From contig NZ_CP071446.1 in assembly GCF_017358165.1 (NCBI RefSeq), positions 496,001-560,000 of the forward strand: a stretch of 64,000 bases of DNA, given 5' to 3'. The position numbers and the translations under genes are program-made. Numbering within the stretch: the stretch's first letter is position 1; every line of letters starts with the position of its first letter. Positions 43,978-53,100 of this stretch are shown here, piece after piece. Below the pieces are notes generated by a model, which saw only the letters and a list, made by a program, of their open reading frames with translations, was not told the DNA's origin and searched no databases. The stretch comes from Thermosipho ferrireducens. GTDB lineage: Bacteria > Thermotogota > Thermotogae > Thermotogales > Fervidobacteriaceae.

Positions 43978-45723
43978 CTAACCCTCGCTAATCTCATCTA
44001 CCATCGATTTTAAATAATCAAAAGCTTTCTGCCAGAAATTTTCGTTGCCAAGGTCTATTCCGACTTTTTTAAGAAGTCTTTCTGGTTTGTCTTTTCCACC
44101 ACTTTCCAAAAGTTCAATATACTTTGGAACGAACCTTTTTCCCTCTTCAAGATACTTCTGGTAAATTGCTATTGCAATACAATTTGCAAAATTATATGCA
44201 TAAACATAAAAGGGTGTATGATATAAATGTGGAATAGTGGCCCATTCAAAATGGTATTCAGGTGGTATTTCGACACTATTTCCGAACATAACTTTCAACT
44301 CTTTTTTATAAAATTCGGAAAGTTCTTCCCACGTTGCAAAACCGTTTTTTGAAATATTTTCATGGGCTTGAATTTCAAAGCGTGCAAACATATTTTGTCG
44401 GAACATTGTGGCAAATGTTTCTTCTATTGTTGAAGCAATAAGAGAAATTTTTTCTTTACCGGTCAATTGTGATTTAAGTTTGTCGAATACTAAAAATTCA
44501 CCGAAAACTGAGGCGAGCTCTGCCATAGTTAATGGAGTATGATAATTCAACAATGTTTGTTTCGCAGAAAGTGTTCCATGTAATCCATGACCAAGTTCAT
44601 GTGCAAGTGTCATTACATCACTTATATTTCCATTAAAATTCATAAGTATAAAAGGTTTAATTTTGGGGGTGTAATAAGAACAAAAAGCACCACCAGCTTT
44701 ACCGTGAACTATGTCAGAATGAATTCTATTTTCATCAAAAAAGCTTTTAATAATTTTTCCAGCCTGCTCGTTAAACTCATAATAAGCCTCTATCACTATT
44801 TCTTTTGCATCATCAAAGCTATATTTTTTAACATCATTAGTTATTGGAGCATAAATATCTGCTAAAGTTAATTTTTCTTCCATCTTTTTTGCTTTCCATT
44901 TGTAATATTTGTGAACAATTTCAGTATTTTCAGTGGTTACTTCAATTAGTTTATTTACACTTTCATCTGTTACGCTATTGGCGAGGTTTCTCATTGAAAT
45001 TGGTTTAGGAAATTTTCTAAGTCGAGCTTCTGTGTCATAGTCTTTTACAACGATATTATAAAGACCATTCAGAGGAATTTTATCCTCTTCATATTTTTTA
45101 AATAACAGTCTCATAGCTTCTTTTCTGAGCTTTCCATCTGGGGATTTTCTAAGAGCTCTCATTTGACTATCGTTTAGAACCTTTTTTTCTCCATCTATCT
45201 CTATTTCAAATGTATAAGATGAAACTATTTTCTCATACAGTTCAGCTAAAGCGTCTCTTCTTGATATACTTGTAGCTGCTAAAATTTGTTCAGCATCTTT
45301 TGACAGAATATGTTTTTTCTCGTCTTTAATTTTTTCGAAAAAATAAGAATATTGTGGAATTTCTTCAGATAACTTTGTTAATTTTTCATCGGAAAGTTTT
45401 GCAACAGCACTTTTCAACGATGCCATTACTTCTTCCATTTGAGAAAAGTATTGATGCGATATGTTTAAAAGCTTTTGTGCTTCAGGATTTTGAGTATTTT
45501 CAGAAAAATACAGTCCTGCAAATTGTACAACTTTTAAGGTTCTTTCTAAAATCTTTTCTTGATTTCTCAGGAAATTTTCGAACTCTTCTGCAAGGATCCG
45601 TTCGTTTAATCTGTTTTCATACTTTTCAGCAAGTTCTCTCATATTTTCGAGATTCCTTTTTAACTCTTCCAATATTTCTGGGTCCTTCGCATTTTTGTAA
45701 AAAACACCAAGATCCCATTTCAT
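43978..45723 (-). CDS. pepF: Oligoendopeptidase F-type M3 metallopeptidase
   Basis: PepF cleaves short peptides in the cytoplasm. The 581-residue protein has the M3 zinc site VMTLAHELGHGLHG and the downstream Glu helix in HTPLTMAELASVFGEFL. The PepF N-terminal helical domain and the C-terminal WATIPHLYHTPFYVYAYNF are also present. The length matches the PepF/M3 family of Firmicutes and Thermotogota. A GGGGGG site precedes the ATG. It is alone on its strand, diverging from the hemolysin III-like gene. Confidence 0.92.
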   Translation of the reverse strand: MKWDLGVFYKNAKDPEILEELKRNLENMRELAEKYENRLNERILAEEFENFLRNQEKILERTLKVVQFAGLYFSENTQNPEAQKLLNISHQYFSQMEEVMASLKSAVAKLSDEKLTKLSEEIPQYSYFFEKIKDEKKHILSKDAEQILAATSISRRDALAELYEKIVSSYTFEIEIDGEKKVLNDSQMRALRKSPDGKLRKEAMRLLFKKYEEDKIPLNGLYNIVVKDYDTEARLRKFPKPISMRNLANSVTDESVNKLIEVTTENTEIVHKYYKWKAKKMEEKLTLADIYAPITNDVKKYSFDDAKEIVIEAYYEFNEQAGKIIKSFFDENRIHSDIVHGKAGGAFCSYYTPKIKPFILMNFNGNISDVMTLAHELGHGLHGTLSAKQTLLNYHTPLTMAELASVFGEFLVFDKLKSQLTGKEKISLIASTIEETFATMFRQNMFARFEIQAHENISKNGFATWEELSEFYKKELKVMFGNSVEIPPEYHFEWATIPHLYHTPFYVYAYNFANCIAIAIYQKYLEEGKRFVPKYIELLESGGKDKPERLLKKVGIDLGNENFWQKAFDYLKSMVDEISEG

Positions 45724-45757
45724 GATTTTATCCCCCCTACTATTAATGCAATTTTAA

Positions 45758-45766
45758 TGCTATAAT
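45758..45766 (+). promoter_or_regulatory. Extended -10 promoter of the hemolysin III-like gene
   Basis: TGCTATAAT (TATAAT at 45761-45766) lies about 45 bp before the start codon, between two divergent genes. No strong -35 box is visible. Confidence 0.5.
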
Positions 45767-45810
45767 TAAATCATATCATATTTAAACTTGCATTTAAAGG
45801 GGTGTAAAAC

Positions 45811-46470
45811 GTGTTTAAATTAAGAAAATTTGATTTAAAAAACGAAGAAAAATATTCACCAAAAGAGGAAATAGTTAATGCCATAACACATGGAATAGGT
45901 GCTCTTTTAAGCCTGGTAGCTATAGTTCTTTTAGTGGTGTTTTCAAGTATTGAAGGAAATGTCTGGAAAATTGTTAGCACTTCAATATACGGTTTTTCAT
46001 TGTTTGTTCTTTATCTTTTTTCCACGCTGTACCATTCAATAACGCACAAAAAAGTTAAAAATATTTTCGAAATATTTGACCATGCCAGTATCTTCATATT
46101 AATTGCTGGAACATATACACCTTTTACCCTGGTAACTTTGAGAGGAACTATTGGATGGATTCTATTTGGAATTGTCTGGACACTGGCAATTTTAGGTATA
46201 GTATTTAAAGTCTTTTTTGTTAAACAATTGCGTATAACTTCCACATTGCTTTACATTTTAATGGGATGGCTGGTTGTTTTTGCTATGAAACCGCTTGTTT
46301 CTAATTTGCCAGAAAAAGGAGTTTATTGGCTTGTTATTGGTGGAATTTTCTATACAATTGGAACAATATTTTACATATGGAGAAAAATACCATATCACCA
46401 TGCAATATGGCATGTTATTGTGTTACTCGGTAGCATTTCGCATTTTTTTGCTGTGTTTTTTTACGTTTGA
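45811..46470 (+). CDS. trhA: Hemolysin III / TrhA-family (PAQR) membrane protein
   Basis: A 219-residue protein with seven membrane helices. Family marks are SPKEEIVNAITHGIGALLSL at the start, STLYHSITHKK, DHASIFILIAGTYTPF and the closing AIWHVIVLLGSISHFFAVFF. The conserved Glu, Asp and His residues match the metal-dependent PAQR core. Bacillus and E. coli relatives affect membrane energetics and fatty acid homeostasis; hemolysis is not a general property. The ORF begins at a GTG after GGGGTG. The family call is firm; function is not. Confidence 0.88.
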   Translation: MFKLRKFDLKNEEKYSPKEEIVNAITHGIGALLSLVAIVLLVVFSSIEGNVWKIVSTSIYGFSLFVLYLFSTLYHSITHKKVKNIFEIFDHASIFILIAGTYTPFTLVTLRGTIGWILFGIVWTLAILGIVFKVFFVKQLRITSTLLYILMGWLVVFAMKPLVSNLPEKGVYWLVIGGIFYTIGTIFYIWRKIPYHHAIWHVIVLLGSISHFFAVFFYV

Positions 46471-46479
46471 AAAAACTGC

Positions 46480-46688
46480 TATACCAACACTCGCTAAATC
46501 AAGATTCCTCACCCTTCGGGTTCGGAATGACAAAAAAAGAGTGTCATCCCGAGGAACGAAGTGACGAGGGATCTTATTCCTATTGTCATTCCGAGTGAAG
46601 CGAGGAATCTTGTTTTTTTACTAACCTCGCTAACTCTCGCTAATCTCGCTAACTCTTGCCAATCTCGCCAACACTTGCTAATTTGCCA
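46480..46688. repeat. Intergenic hairpin-repeat island 10
   Basis: One reverse and two forward hairpin units (near 46499, 46540 and 46585) are followed by a 70-bp run of the tandem module (46618-46688) of about seven units of 9-11 nt. It lies between convergent genes. Confidence 0.85.
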
Positions 46689-46691
46689 ATA

Positions 46692-48056
46692 TTATTGTTT
46701 CACCATATTCTCTGGGGTTAATAAAAGCAGGTCTTTAATTTTAAATAACTCTTTTTTAAAACCGGATTTTGAAAAAATTATGTATCTCTTTTTTCTATTT
46801 CCACTTTTTACATAACTACTTCTTACTACAAGTTTATTATATTCTTCTATACCTACTTTTTTATTTGTCCATTTACATTCACCAAACACTATATTTTCCA
46901 TGTCATATGCAACAAGGTCAATATCAAAAGATTTATTTTTCTCCCCAGGTATTTTCCCCCATGTTTTTCCAATTCTTTCTGGTATAAATCCTAAAAATTC
47001 TGATTTTTCCATTAGAAATTTTGTACAAATTTGTTCAAATTTCAATCCAAAATACTGTGGAAGTGCTTTCCAGACAATTTCAAATGCTTTTTCGGGAGTA
47101 AATTCTATTGTAGATAAATTTTTTCTAATAAAGGTAAAATAGAAATCAAAAAAGAAGTCATTTATTTTGTATTTTTTCATTCTTTTTTTCTGAGACAATA
47201 GGGGTTCTTCACCCTTTACAATTCCATACTCTTCTTTGAGCTCTTTTAAAAAACGTGGTAAAGATGTTTTTTCAACCTTTGAAATATCAGAAATTTCAGA
47301 AATACTTTTTGGTGCCCCTGCAAGTGCTTCCAATATTGAAAAATAACTTCTATGCTCGCTACCAAATTCCAGCGCCAAAATATTTTCTCCTTCGTTTTTC
47401 AGTGGCGCATAATCTTTCAAAAACAGTTCAAAAATGAGATTATCTAAAGATTTTTTTTCCTTAAAAAATAAAAGATAATTTGGAATCCCTCCAACTATTG
47501 AATAAATTTCAAATGCTTCTTCGGATGAATAACCAAACTCTATCAGCATCTTTATTGACTCGTTCAATGAAAACTCCTGAAGATTCATTAAATAATCTTT
47601 CCTGCCAAAAAGTGGCATCTTGCTGTCGTAAAATATCTTTTTCATAAGTCCCACATACGAACCTAAAACAATTAATTTGGTATTATAATTTCTAAATTTT
47701 ATTTCGTCCCATGCTTTTTGAAGCGAATAAAGAATAGAAGGAGACACTTTATAAAAATTTTGAAATTCATCAAATATAACATATTCAAACTTTTCAAAGA
47801 GTTCCATAAACAAGTCATACCAATCTTTAAAAACAGCTTTTGAAAAAGATAGACTTATTTTTTCAAGCAAATTATTCTGGTTCAAAACCTCTACGAAATA
47901 ATAGAAAACATTTTCTTCGTTTTCGAAAGCCTTTCTTACCAAAGTAGTTTTTCCTATTCTTCTTCGACCGTAGATAACAACAAAAATATTTTCATTCTTT
48001 CTTGATTTGATTTCATTCAAAAAACTTAATTCTTTTTTTCGATTGTAAAACTTCAT
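46692..48056 (-). CDS. Archaeal-type AAA ATPase with DUF234 C-terminus
   Basis: This 454-residue protein belongs to the COG1672 group of ATPases common in archaea and Thermotogota. The N-terminus reads FYNRKKELSFLNEIKSRK, with Walker A IYGRRRIGKTTL. Walker B and sensor parts are in YVIFDEFQNFYK and IVLGSYVGLMKK. A winged-helix-like part (KSISEISDISKVEKTSLPRF) leads to the DUF234 nuclease-like domain, with DIDLVAYDMENIVFGECKW resembling a PD-(D/E)XK core. Such genes are often single and patchily distributed, which suggests transfer. Function is unknown; DNA-linked or toxin-like roles have been proposed for the class. A palindrome overlaps its promoter. Confidence 0.85.
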   Translation of the reverse strand: MKFYNRKKELSFLNEIKSRKNENIFVVIYGRRRIGKTTLVRKAFENEENVFYYFVEVLNQNNLLEKISLSFSKAVFKDWYDLFMELFEKFEYVIFDEFQNFYKVSPSILYSLQKAWDEIKFRNYNTKLIVLGSYVGLMKKIFYDSKMPLFGRKDYLMNLQEFSLNESIKMLIEFGYSSEEAFEIYSIVGGIPNYLLFFKEKKSLDNLIFELFLKDYAPLKNEGENILALEFGSEHRSYFSILEALAGAPKSISEISDISKVEKTSLPRFLKELKEEYGIVKGEEPLLSQKKRMKKYKINDFFFDFYFTFIRKNLSTIEFTPEKAFEIVWKALPQYFGLKFEQICTKFLMEKSEFLGFIPERIGKTWGKIPGEKNKSFDIDLVAYDMENIVFGECKWTNKKVGIEEYNKLVVRSSYVKSGNRKKRYIIFSKSGFKKELFKIKDLLLLTPENMVKQ

Positions 48057-48070
48057 AATATCTCCCCCTG

Positions 48071-48099
48071 ATTATATATGATGTATAACATAATGTTAT
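48071..48099 (-). promoter_or_regulatory. Promoter and palindrome before the DUF234 ATPase gene
   Basis: On the minus strand TATAAT at 48076-48071 lies about 15 bp before the ATG. A perfect 7-1-7 palindrome, ATAACAT-A-ATGTTAT (48085-48099), sits just upstream in the spacer region. A partial third half site (ATGTTA) follows near 48108. Confidence 0.5.
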
Positions 48100-48134
48100 C
48101 CATAATAATGTTAGCAAACATATTATAATTTGTC

Positions 48135-48405
48135 AATCTGAAAAGTACCAGTGACGAAGGCTCTTTTCTTTTTTGTCATCCTGAGTGCAGCGAAGGATCT
48201 TATTTTACTAACCTCGCTAATCTTGCCAATCTTGCTAATTACAAGATTCCTCACCCTTCGGGTTCGGAATGACAAAAAAAGAAAGTCATCCCGAGGAACG
48301 AAGTGACGAGGGATCTTATTCCTATTGTCATTCCGAGCGAAGCGAGGAATCTTGTTTTTTTACTAACCTCGCTAACCCTCGCCAACTCTCGCCAATCTCG
48401 CTATT
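48135..48405. repeat. Intergenic hairpin-repeat island 11
   Basis: About five hairpin units. 48178-48198 shows ATCCT/AGGAT arms and a GCA loop. 48330-48350 is a 21-nt unit with ATTCC/GGAAT arms around GCGAAGC. Tandem modules lie near 48205-48240 and 48362-48400. It ends next to the padR promoter. Confidence 0.85.
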
Positions 48406-48414
48406 ATCTTTTGC

Positions 48415-48448
48415 CACTATTGACATTTTATCAATAGTGATATATAAT
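48415..48448 (+). promoter_or_regulatory. padR promoter with overlapping palindromic operator
   Basis: TTGACA (48420-48425) and TATAAT (48443-48448) are 17 bp apart, the only consensus -35/-10 pair seen in the window. A perfect inverted repeat CACTATTGA / TCAATAGTG (48415-48423 and 48431-48439, 7-bp gap) covers the -35 box and most of the spacer. This fits autorepression by the PadR protein encoded just downstream. Confidence 0.75.
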
Positions 48449-48488
48449 TAGTATTGAAGGAATGCGAATATAGATAGGAGGTAAAAAA

Positions 48489-48869
48489 ATGCCGGGAGGT
48501 TTTGGAAGAGGAGGAAGAAGAGGATTTGGTCAGGGTGGGGTTTTAGCAGCAATGCTTTTGCTTCTTTTAAAAGAAAAACCAGGTCATGGTTACGAAATCA
48601 TCCAGCGGCTTAACGAACTCAACTTTTACAGATTTCAACATGATCCAGGAGTTATATATCGTATGTTAAGAAAAATGGAAATGAATGGCTTTATAACTTA
48701 TTCTCTTCAAGAAGGAGAAGGTCCAATAAGAAAAGTTTATAGAATAACATCAATAGGGGAGATGTTTTTAAAAGAAATGGCAAAAGAGATAAAAGAACTT
48801 TCAAAACTATTTAGCAAATTTTTGGAAGAATATGAAAGGTTAAGTAAAAATAAGGAGGCGGAAAAATGA
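48489..48869 (+). CDS. PadR-family transcriptional regulator
   Basis: A 126-residue regulator. After a Gly/Arg-rich start (GGFGRGGRRGFGQGG) comes the winged helix of PadR: AMLLLLLKEKPGHGYEIIQR, then DPGVIYRMLRKMEMNGFITY and RKVYRITSIGEMFLKEM. A C-terminal helix for dimerisation follows. PadR proteins usually repress a small neighbouring operon and respond to ligands or cofactors. The glycine-rich start resembles the downstream GRGFGRG proteins. The gene overlaps the next one by ATGA and lies behind a palindrome-bearing promoter, so it probably regulates the whole four-gene group. Confidence 0.9.
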   Translation: MPGGFGRGGRRGFGQGGVLAAMLLLLLKEKPGHGYEIIQRLNELNFYRFQHDPGVIYRMLRKMEMNGFITYSLQEGEGPIRKVYRITSIGEMFLKEMAKEIKELSKLFSKFLEEYERLSKNKEAEK

Positions 48870-49096
48870 GAGGTTACGGGAGAGGCTTTGGTAGATGTTT
48901 CGGATTTGGTAGAAACTGGGGAGCAGGGTATGGTAGAGCTTATGGTTATGCTCCAACACCGGAAGAGGAAAAATATTTTATTGAAAATGAGAGGGATATG
49001 CTTTTGGATTACCGAGATTATCTGAAAAGTGAACTGGATTTCGTTGAAGAAAGATTAAACATGTTAAATAGATACCTTCAAGAAGGAGGTGAGTGA
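48866..49096 (+). CDS. Small GRGFGR-rich protein with coiled-coil tail (DUF5320-like)
   Basis: A 76-residue protein. The first 28 residues repeat Gly-Arg-aromatic units (RGYGRGFGRCFGFGRNWGAG). The rest is an acidic helix (TPEEEKYFIENERDMLLDYR to FVEERLNMLNRYLQE). This is how the C-terminal half of many DUF5320-type proteins looks, while the following gene carries the typical N-terminal part. The two may be halves of a split family member. It has one Cys in the Gly-rich part. GGAGGCGG precedes the ATG. Function is unknown. Confidence 0.65.
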   Translation: MRGYGRGFGRCFGFGRNWGAGYGRAYGYAPTPEEEKYFIENERDMLLDYRDYLKSELDFVEERLNMLNRYLQEGGE

Positions 49097-49097
49097 T

Positions 49098-49370
49098 ATG
49101 CCAGGATTTGATGGTACAGGCCCATTGGGAACTGGTCCAATAGGCTGGGGTAGAGGTTATTGCGGTGCAGCGCCAAAAAGGAGTTTAAGATTGTTTAATC
49201 TACATGCTCCGGGATACGGTGTTGGCAGAGGTTATGGATTTGGTGGAGGATTCGGTAGAGGATTTGGCAGAGGAAGGTTTTTTGGTTGGAATAGAGGTTA
49301 TGGATTTGGTAGAGGATTTTTTGGCTGGAGCAGAGGATTTGGAGGATTTAACAGACGCGGTAGATGGTGA
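49098..49370 (+). CDS. DUF5320-type Gly/Arg/Phe-rich small protein
   Basis: The 90-residue protein begins MPGFDGTGPLGTGPIGWGRG and has a single Cys in GRGYCG, the signature of DUF5320 proteins. The remaining 60 residues are repeated GYGFGRG, RGFGRG and GFFGWSRG units. The start was set at the ATG eight bases after GGAGG, which removes three residues from the longest reading. Such proteins travel with PadR and NifX/MinD-type iron-sulfur genes in anaerobes. The repeat is reminiscent of low-complexity, phase-separating or metal-binding proteins; that is speculation. A terminator follows directly. Confidence 0.7.
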   Translation: MPGFDGTGPLGTGPIGWGRGYCGAAPKRSLRLFNLHAPGYGVGRGYGFGGGFGRGFGRGRFFGWNRGYGFGRGFFGWSRGFGGFNRRGRW

Positions 49371-49377
49371 TAATTTT

Positions 49378-49408
49378 ACCCACACACTAATTTGGTGTGT
49401 GGGTTTTT
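49378..49408 (+). terminator. Intrinsic terminator after the DUF5320-type gene
   Basis: Stem CCCACACAC (49379-49387) pairs with GTGTGTGGG (49395-49403) over a 7-nt loop and is followed by five T. It lies between the Gly-rich gene and nifX, so readthrough or partial termination would set the nifX level. Confidence 0.88.
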
Positions 49409-49444
49409 AGTAGCAAGAAAGATATTAAGAAAGGAGCGAAAAAA

Positions 49445-49810
49445 ATGATTATCGCGATACCTGTTGTTGAAAATAAAGGTAAAGATTCGAGAATTTCTGA
49501 ACATTTTGGTCATGCTCCATTTTTTGCTTTTGTTGAAATAGAGAATGGAAGTGTAAAAGAAATATTAGTAGAGCGAAATCCTTATGAGGAACATGAACCT
49601 GGAGCCATACCGGAATATATTTCCAGTAAAAAAGTTTCAGTTTTAATAGTAAGGGGAATTGGAGCACGCGCTGTAGAATTTTTGAAACGCTTTGAAATAA
49701 ATGTTATAAGAGGAGCAAGTGGAACAGTGGAAGAAGTGATCAATTCCTATTTAAAAGGTATATTGAAAGACACTGATTATAGAGTAAAAGAAAAATTTCA
49801 TAGTCATTGA
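49445..49810 (+). CDS. NifX/NifB-type (dinitrogenase cofactor-like) protein
   Basis: The 121-residue protein is a stand-alone NifX-like domain: IIAIPVVENKGKDSRISEHF, then GHAPFFAFVEIENG and VSVLIVRGIGARAVEFLKRF. Relatives bind iron-molybdenum cofactor precursors in nitrogen fixers, but in anaerobes without nif genes they are thought to handle Fe-S clusters. No nif genes occur in the window. The start is the ATG after AAAGGAG; the longer reading begins inside the terminator. It belongs by context to the padR/DUF5320 group. Confidence 0.88.
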   Translation: MIIAIPVVENKGKDSRISEHFGHAPFFAFVEIENGSVKEILVERNPYEEHEPGAIPEYISSKKVSVLIVRGIGARAVEFLKRFEINVIRGASGTVEEVINSYLKGILKDTDYRVKEKFHSH

Positions 49811-49811
49811 T

Positions 49812-50155
49812 TGGCGAAATTAACGAGGTTGGCGAGGTTAGTAAAAAAACAAGATTCCTCGCTTTACTCGGAATGACAATAGGAATAAGATCCCTCGTCA
49901 CTTCGTTCCTCGGGATGACAAGAGAGGAATATTCCTCGGGATGATAAAAAAGGAGAACGCCATTCCTGGGAGCGGGGAGGCGAGGAATTCCCCCTCCGTG
50001 CCATTCCGAGGAGCGCACGCGACGAGGAATCCATCGCCCATGTCATTCCGAACCCGAAGGGTGAGGAATCTTATATTTAGCGAGAGTTAGCGAGGTTGGT
50101 AAAATAAGATCCTTCGCCTTCCCACTCCTCAGGATGACATCCCCCTCACATGTGT
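49812..50155. repeat. Intergenic hairpin-repeat island 12
   Basis: About seven hairpin units, including a truncated AATATTCCTCGGGATGA fragment, with tandem modules near 49812-49845 and 50080-50105. In this island the tandem module appears mostly in the opposite sense (GGCGAGGTTAGT). It separates nifX from the facing addB gene. Confidence 0.85.
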
Positions 50156-50167
50156 TCTTCCTTTTTT

Positions 50168-53100
50168 TTATTTTAAAAGACGTACATTTTCATATATTTC
50201 AAAGCTATTACATATATCTGCGAAGTAACAACTTTGATGATAATTTATGCACTTCTTTTCTTTATTTTCACCGCTCTCTGCAAGATTTTTTTCACTTATT
50301 CTGGCAGCGTATGTTAGAAATCTATTTAATTTTTTTTCAACAGCAATTGGAACAAAGTATCCTGAAGAAATATTTTCAATAACAAATTCAAGCCAGTTCA
50401 GAAAGAACTTATACGGTAGAACAAAATAGCTTTTAGATTTACCTGCTCCTGGTATTATTAACTCTTCTATTGTTCCATTCTCAGTTTCAGTTACCTGATG
50501 TTTTATGAAAAAGCTTTTTTTGTTATTTTTTCTTTCAATACCGAAAAATATCAGAAACGAGTCATAACTATTTTCATTCGAAAAACCACCTTTTCTTACA
50601 ACAAGATCATATATTAAAAGTTGCTCTGCTATTATCCTGCTTAAAGAATTCTTGTAATCTATTAATGCGTACGCCTTTTTATTTGATTTGGTAAGCGCCT
50701 TGCTTATTTCTTTTGCATTTTTTCCTTCGAAAATCATAAAATTTTCTCCTATCTCATCTATTCTATCTATTCTTACTTCAAAGTTATACTGTTTTTTGTT
50801 TAATGCTATGCTTTTTCTATATTTTGCTTCTGTTTTTAAAGTTTTCTTTTTGTGGAGGCTATATTTTCCTGCTATTTGCACGTAACCTTTTTCAGATAAA
50901 TGCTCTTTTAAAAAGCTATATAGGTTATCTGTAAATTCTTCAATTAAAAGGTTCTTTGGAATGGAATACCTGCTCATTTCGTCAATAAATATTTCTTCAT
51001 ATTCTTTTTCAACAATTTTTCTTATTTTATTCTCATTTATTTCTGTTTCATGCGTAAAAGTATTTTCTCTAAATAGTTTTTCAAGAACTCTATGATATAA
51101 AATTCCTTTGTAAAGATAATACTTTTCTTCAAAAAGCGGTTTAACATTAGCAATTACTTTTAAATAGAATAAGAAAGGGCAATCTACAAAATCTGAAATT
51201 TTACTGTGACTGAGCAGGGTATTTTCATCAAAATTACCAATCCAGTTTGAAATATTTGTTGTGAGACGTCGGGAGTGATTTTTTATTAAGTGTTCGAATA
51301 TTTCTTTATCCTGCAAAGAATAGATATTTTGTGCATCGGGTAATATACCATTTAATTGATAAAATTCTCCTTCTTTCTTAAAAAATTCTTTTATATATTG
51401 AGAAATTAGCAAAGGCTCACCTGTCAATGTTGAAAGTGGAGCGGAAACGATAATATTTTCTGCAAAGGAAAAGGATAAAATAATATTTCTGCGTTCTAAT
51501 GTTTCATTGAATTTTTTGATTTGCTTTGGATCTTTTGTTGCCTGTAGGATTAATGGATTAACATTGAGCGAGGGATAATAACCATCTGTAAAATGGATAA
51601 AAAACTTGTATTTCTTTTTAACAAACCTTGCTGTTTGAATATCTAAAATCTCAACCGCATTTGAATATCTGTTGGTAGTTTTGAAAGTTTCGATATTTAC
51701 AATATTAGTCAGTATTTTATACATTGTTTCCCATTTTACCCTTTGATTTTTAAAAAGTTGCCCTGTATTGTTTTCAACTTTCTCAATCACTTCAACAAAT
51801 TTTCCAAGGGCGTTAAGCTCTTTTACAAGACTGTCTTCTTTTAAATATTCTTTGTAGACGCTATTTTTGAAAAGTTCAAGCTGTGAAACCTGATTTTTGA
51901 TAAATTTTTTAAACCACGTAATGAAATCCTTTTTTTTCAAATTGTTTTGTATATCAAAAAGCATTTTAAATGTTTTTTCAACAATATACCTGAAATGTGT
52001 GTATTCTTCTATTTTCTTTTGACGATCCTCGTACGTATCATCATCTATTACTTTAGAAAGTTCTTCTATCTTCCTGTTAATAGGTTTGATGTAATATTCA
52101 TTTATTTTAGTCCAATTTTTGTAATCAGATGGTTTAAGGTCAAGAGCGTAAAATCCAAATTCCTTAAACAGTTTTTCAATTTGATCCATTGTAATAACTC
52201 TATCTTTTATAAAGGGGGATTCAATTATTGCAAGCAAATCTTCTGTATCATATCCTCCGTAAATTGTTTTCAAAGGCTGTAGAAGCATTTTGACAATTTT
52301 ACTGTCTGAAAGCTTTATAATTCCAGCTAAACGATAGGGAACAAGCATCTCTTTGAATTCTTCGGCAATCTGCAGCATAATTTGAGATGTGGGAGCAATT
52401 ACGGCAATATCGCCAGGTGCTGCTTTTTCTTCTATTAGAAGTTTTTTAATTTCTCCAGAGATAAGTTTGATTTCTGCAGTTGGATCTTTGTAATAATATA
52501 CCTTTATACCTTTAACTATGTCTATTAACTTCCTTTTTGAGCGAGTTTTAACATTTTCAAATTCAAAACCATTTTCTTCTAAAAAAGAATATATTTTGTC
52601 AATTTCCTCAAAAGCGCGATCTTCAACTTTATCCCATACATAAAAATAAACATTTTCACTTAGTTCAAACATCTTTTTTAACACGTCTTTCAATAAAGGA
52701 GTTAAATCAAAAAAGCCACTTATAATTAAGTTTTCTTTCTTTTTTTCAACATAGTGTGCATTTTCAATATACCATTTATAAACAGTTATTGGGTCGTAAA
52801 GTTTTGTGCTGCTTTTAAAAATATCATTTATTTCATCAAGAAGCTCGTTAACAAGGCGGGAGAGAAAGTTTTCCTGTAATAGGATCTCCTGAATTTCCTG
52901 GTATTGGTATGATAAATTATCCTCGGTGGAATTTTTTAATTCCCAGGCCTTTTCAAATATTTCAAGGATGTAGTCTATCACTCCACTTGAACGGGAGACG
53001 ACTTTTAAAAAGTCATAATAATCATCGCGTTTTTTTTCGTATCTTTTTATAAGTTCTTCTATTTCACCTGCAATAAAAACTTTAAAAAATTCTCGATCAA

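Noticed and set aside
49445-49810. Nitrogen fixation locus suggested by NifX
   Set aside because: No nifHDK or other nif genes occur here; stand-alone NifX-like proteins are common in non-fixing anaerobes.
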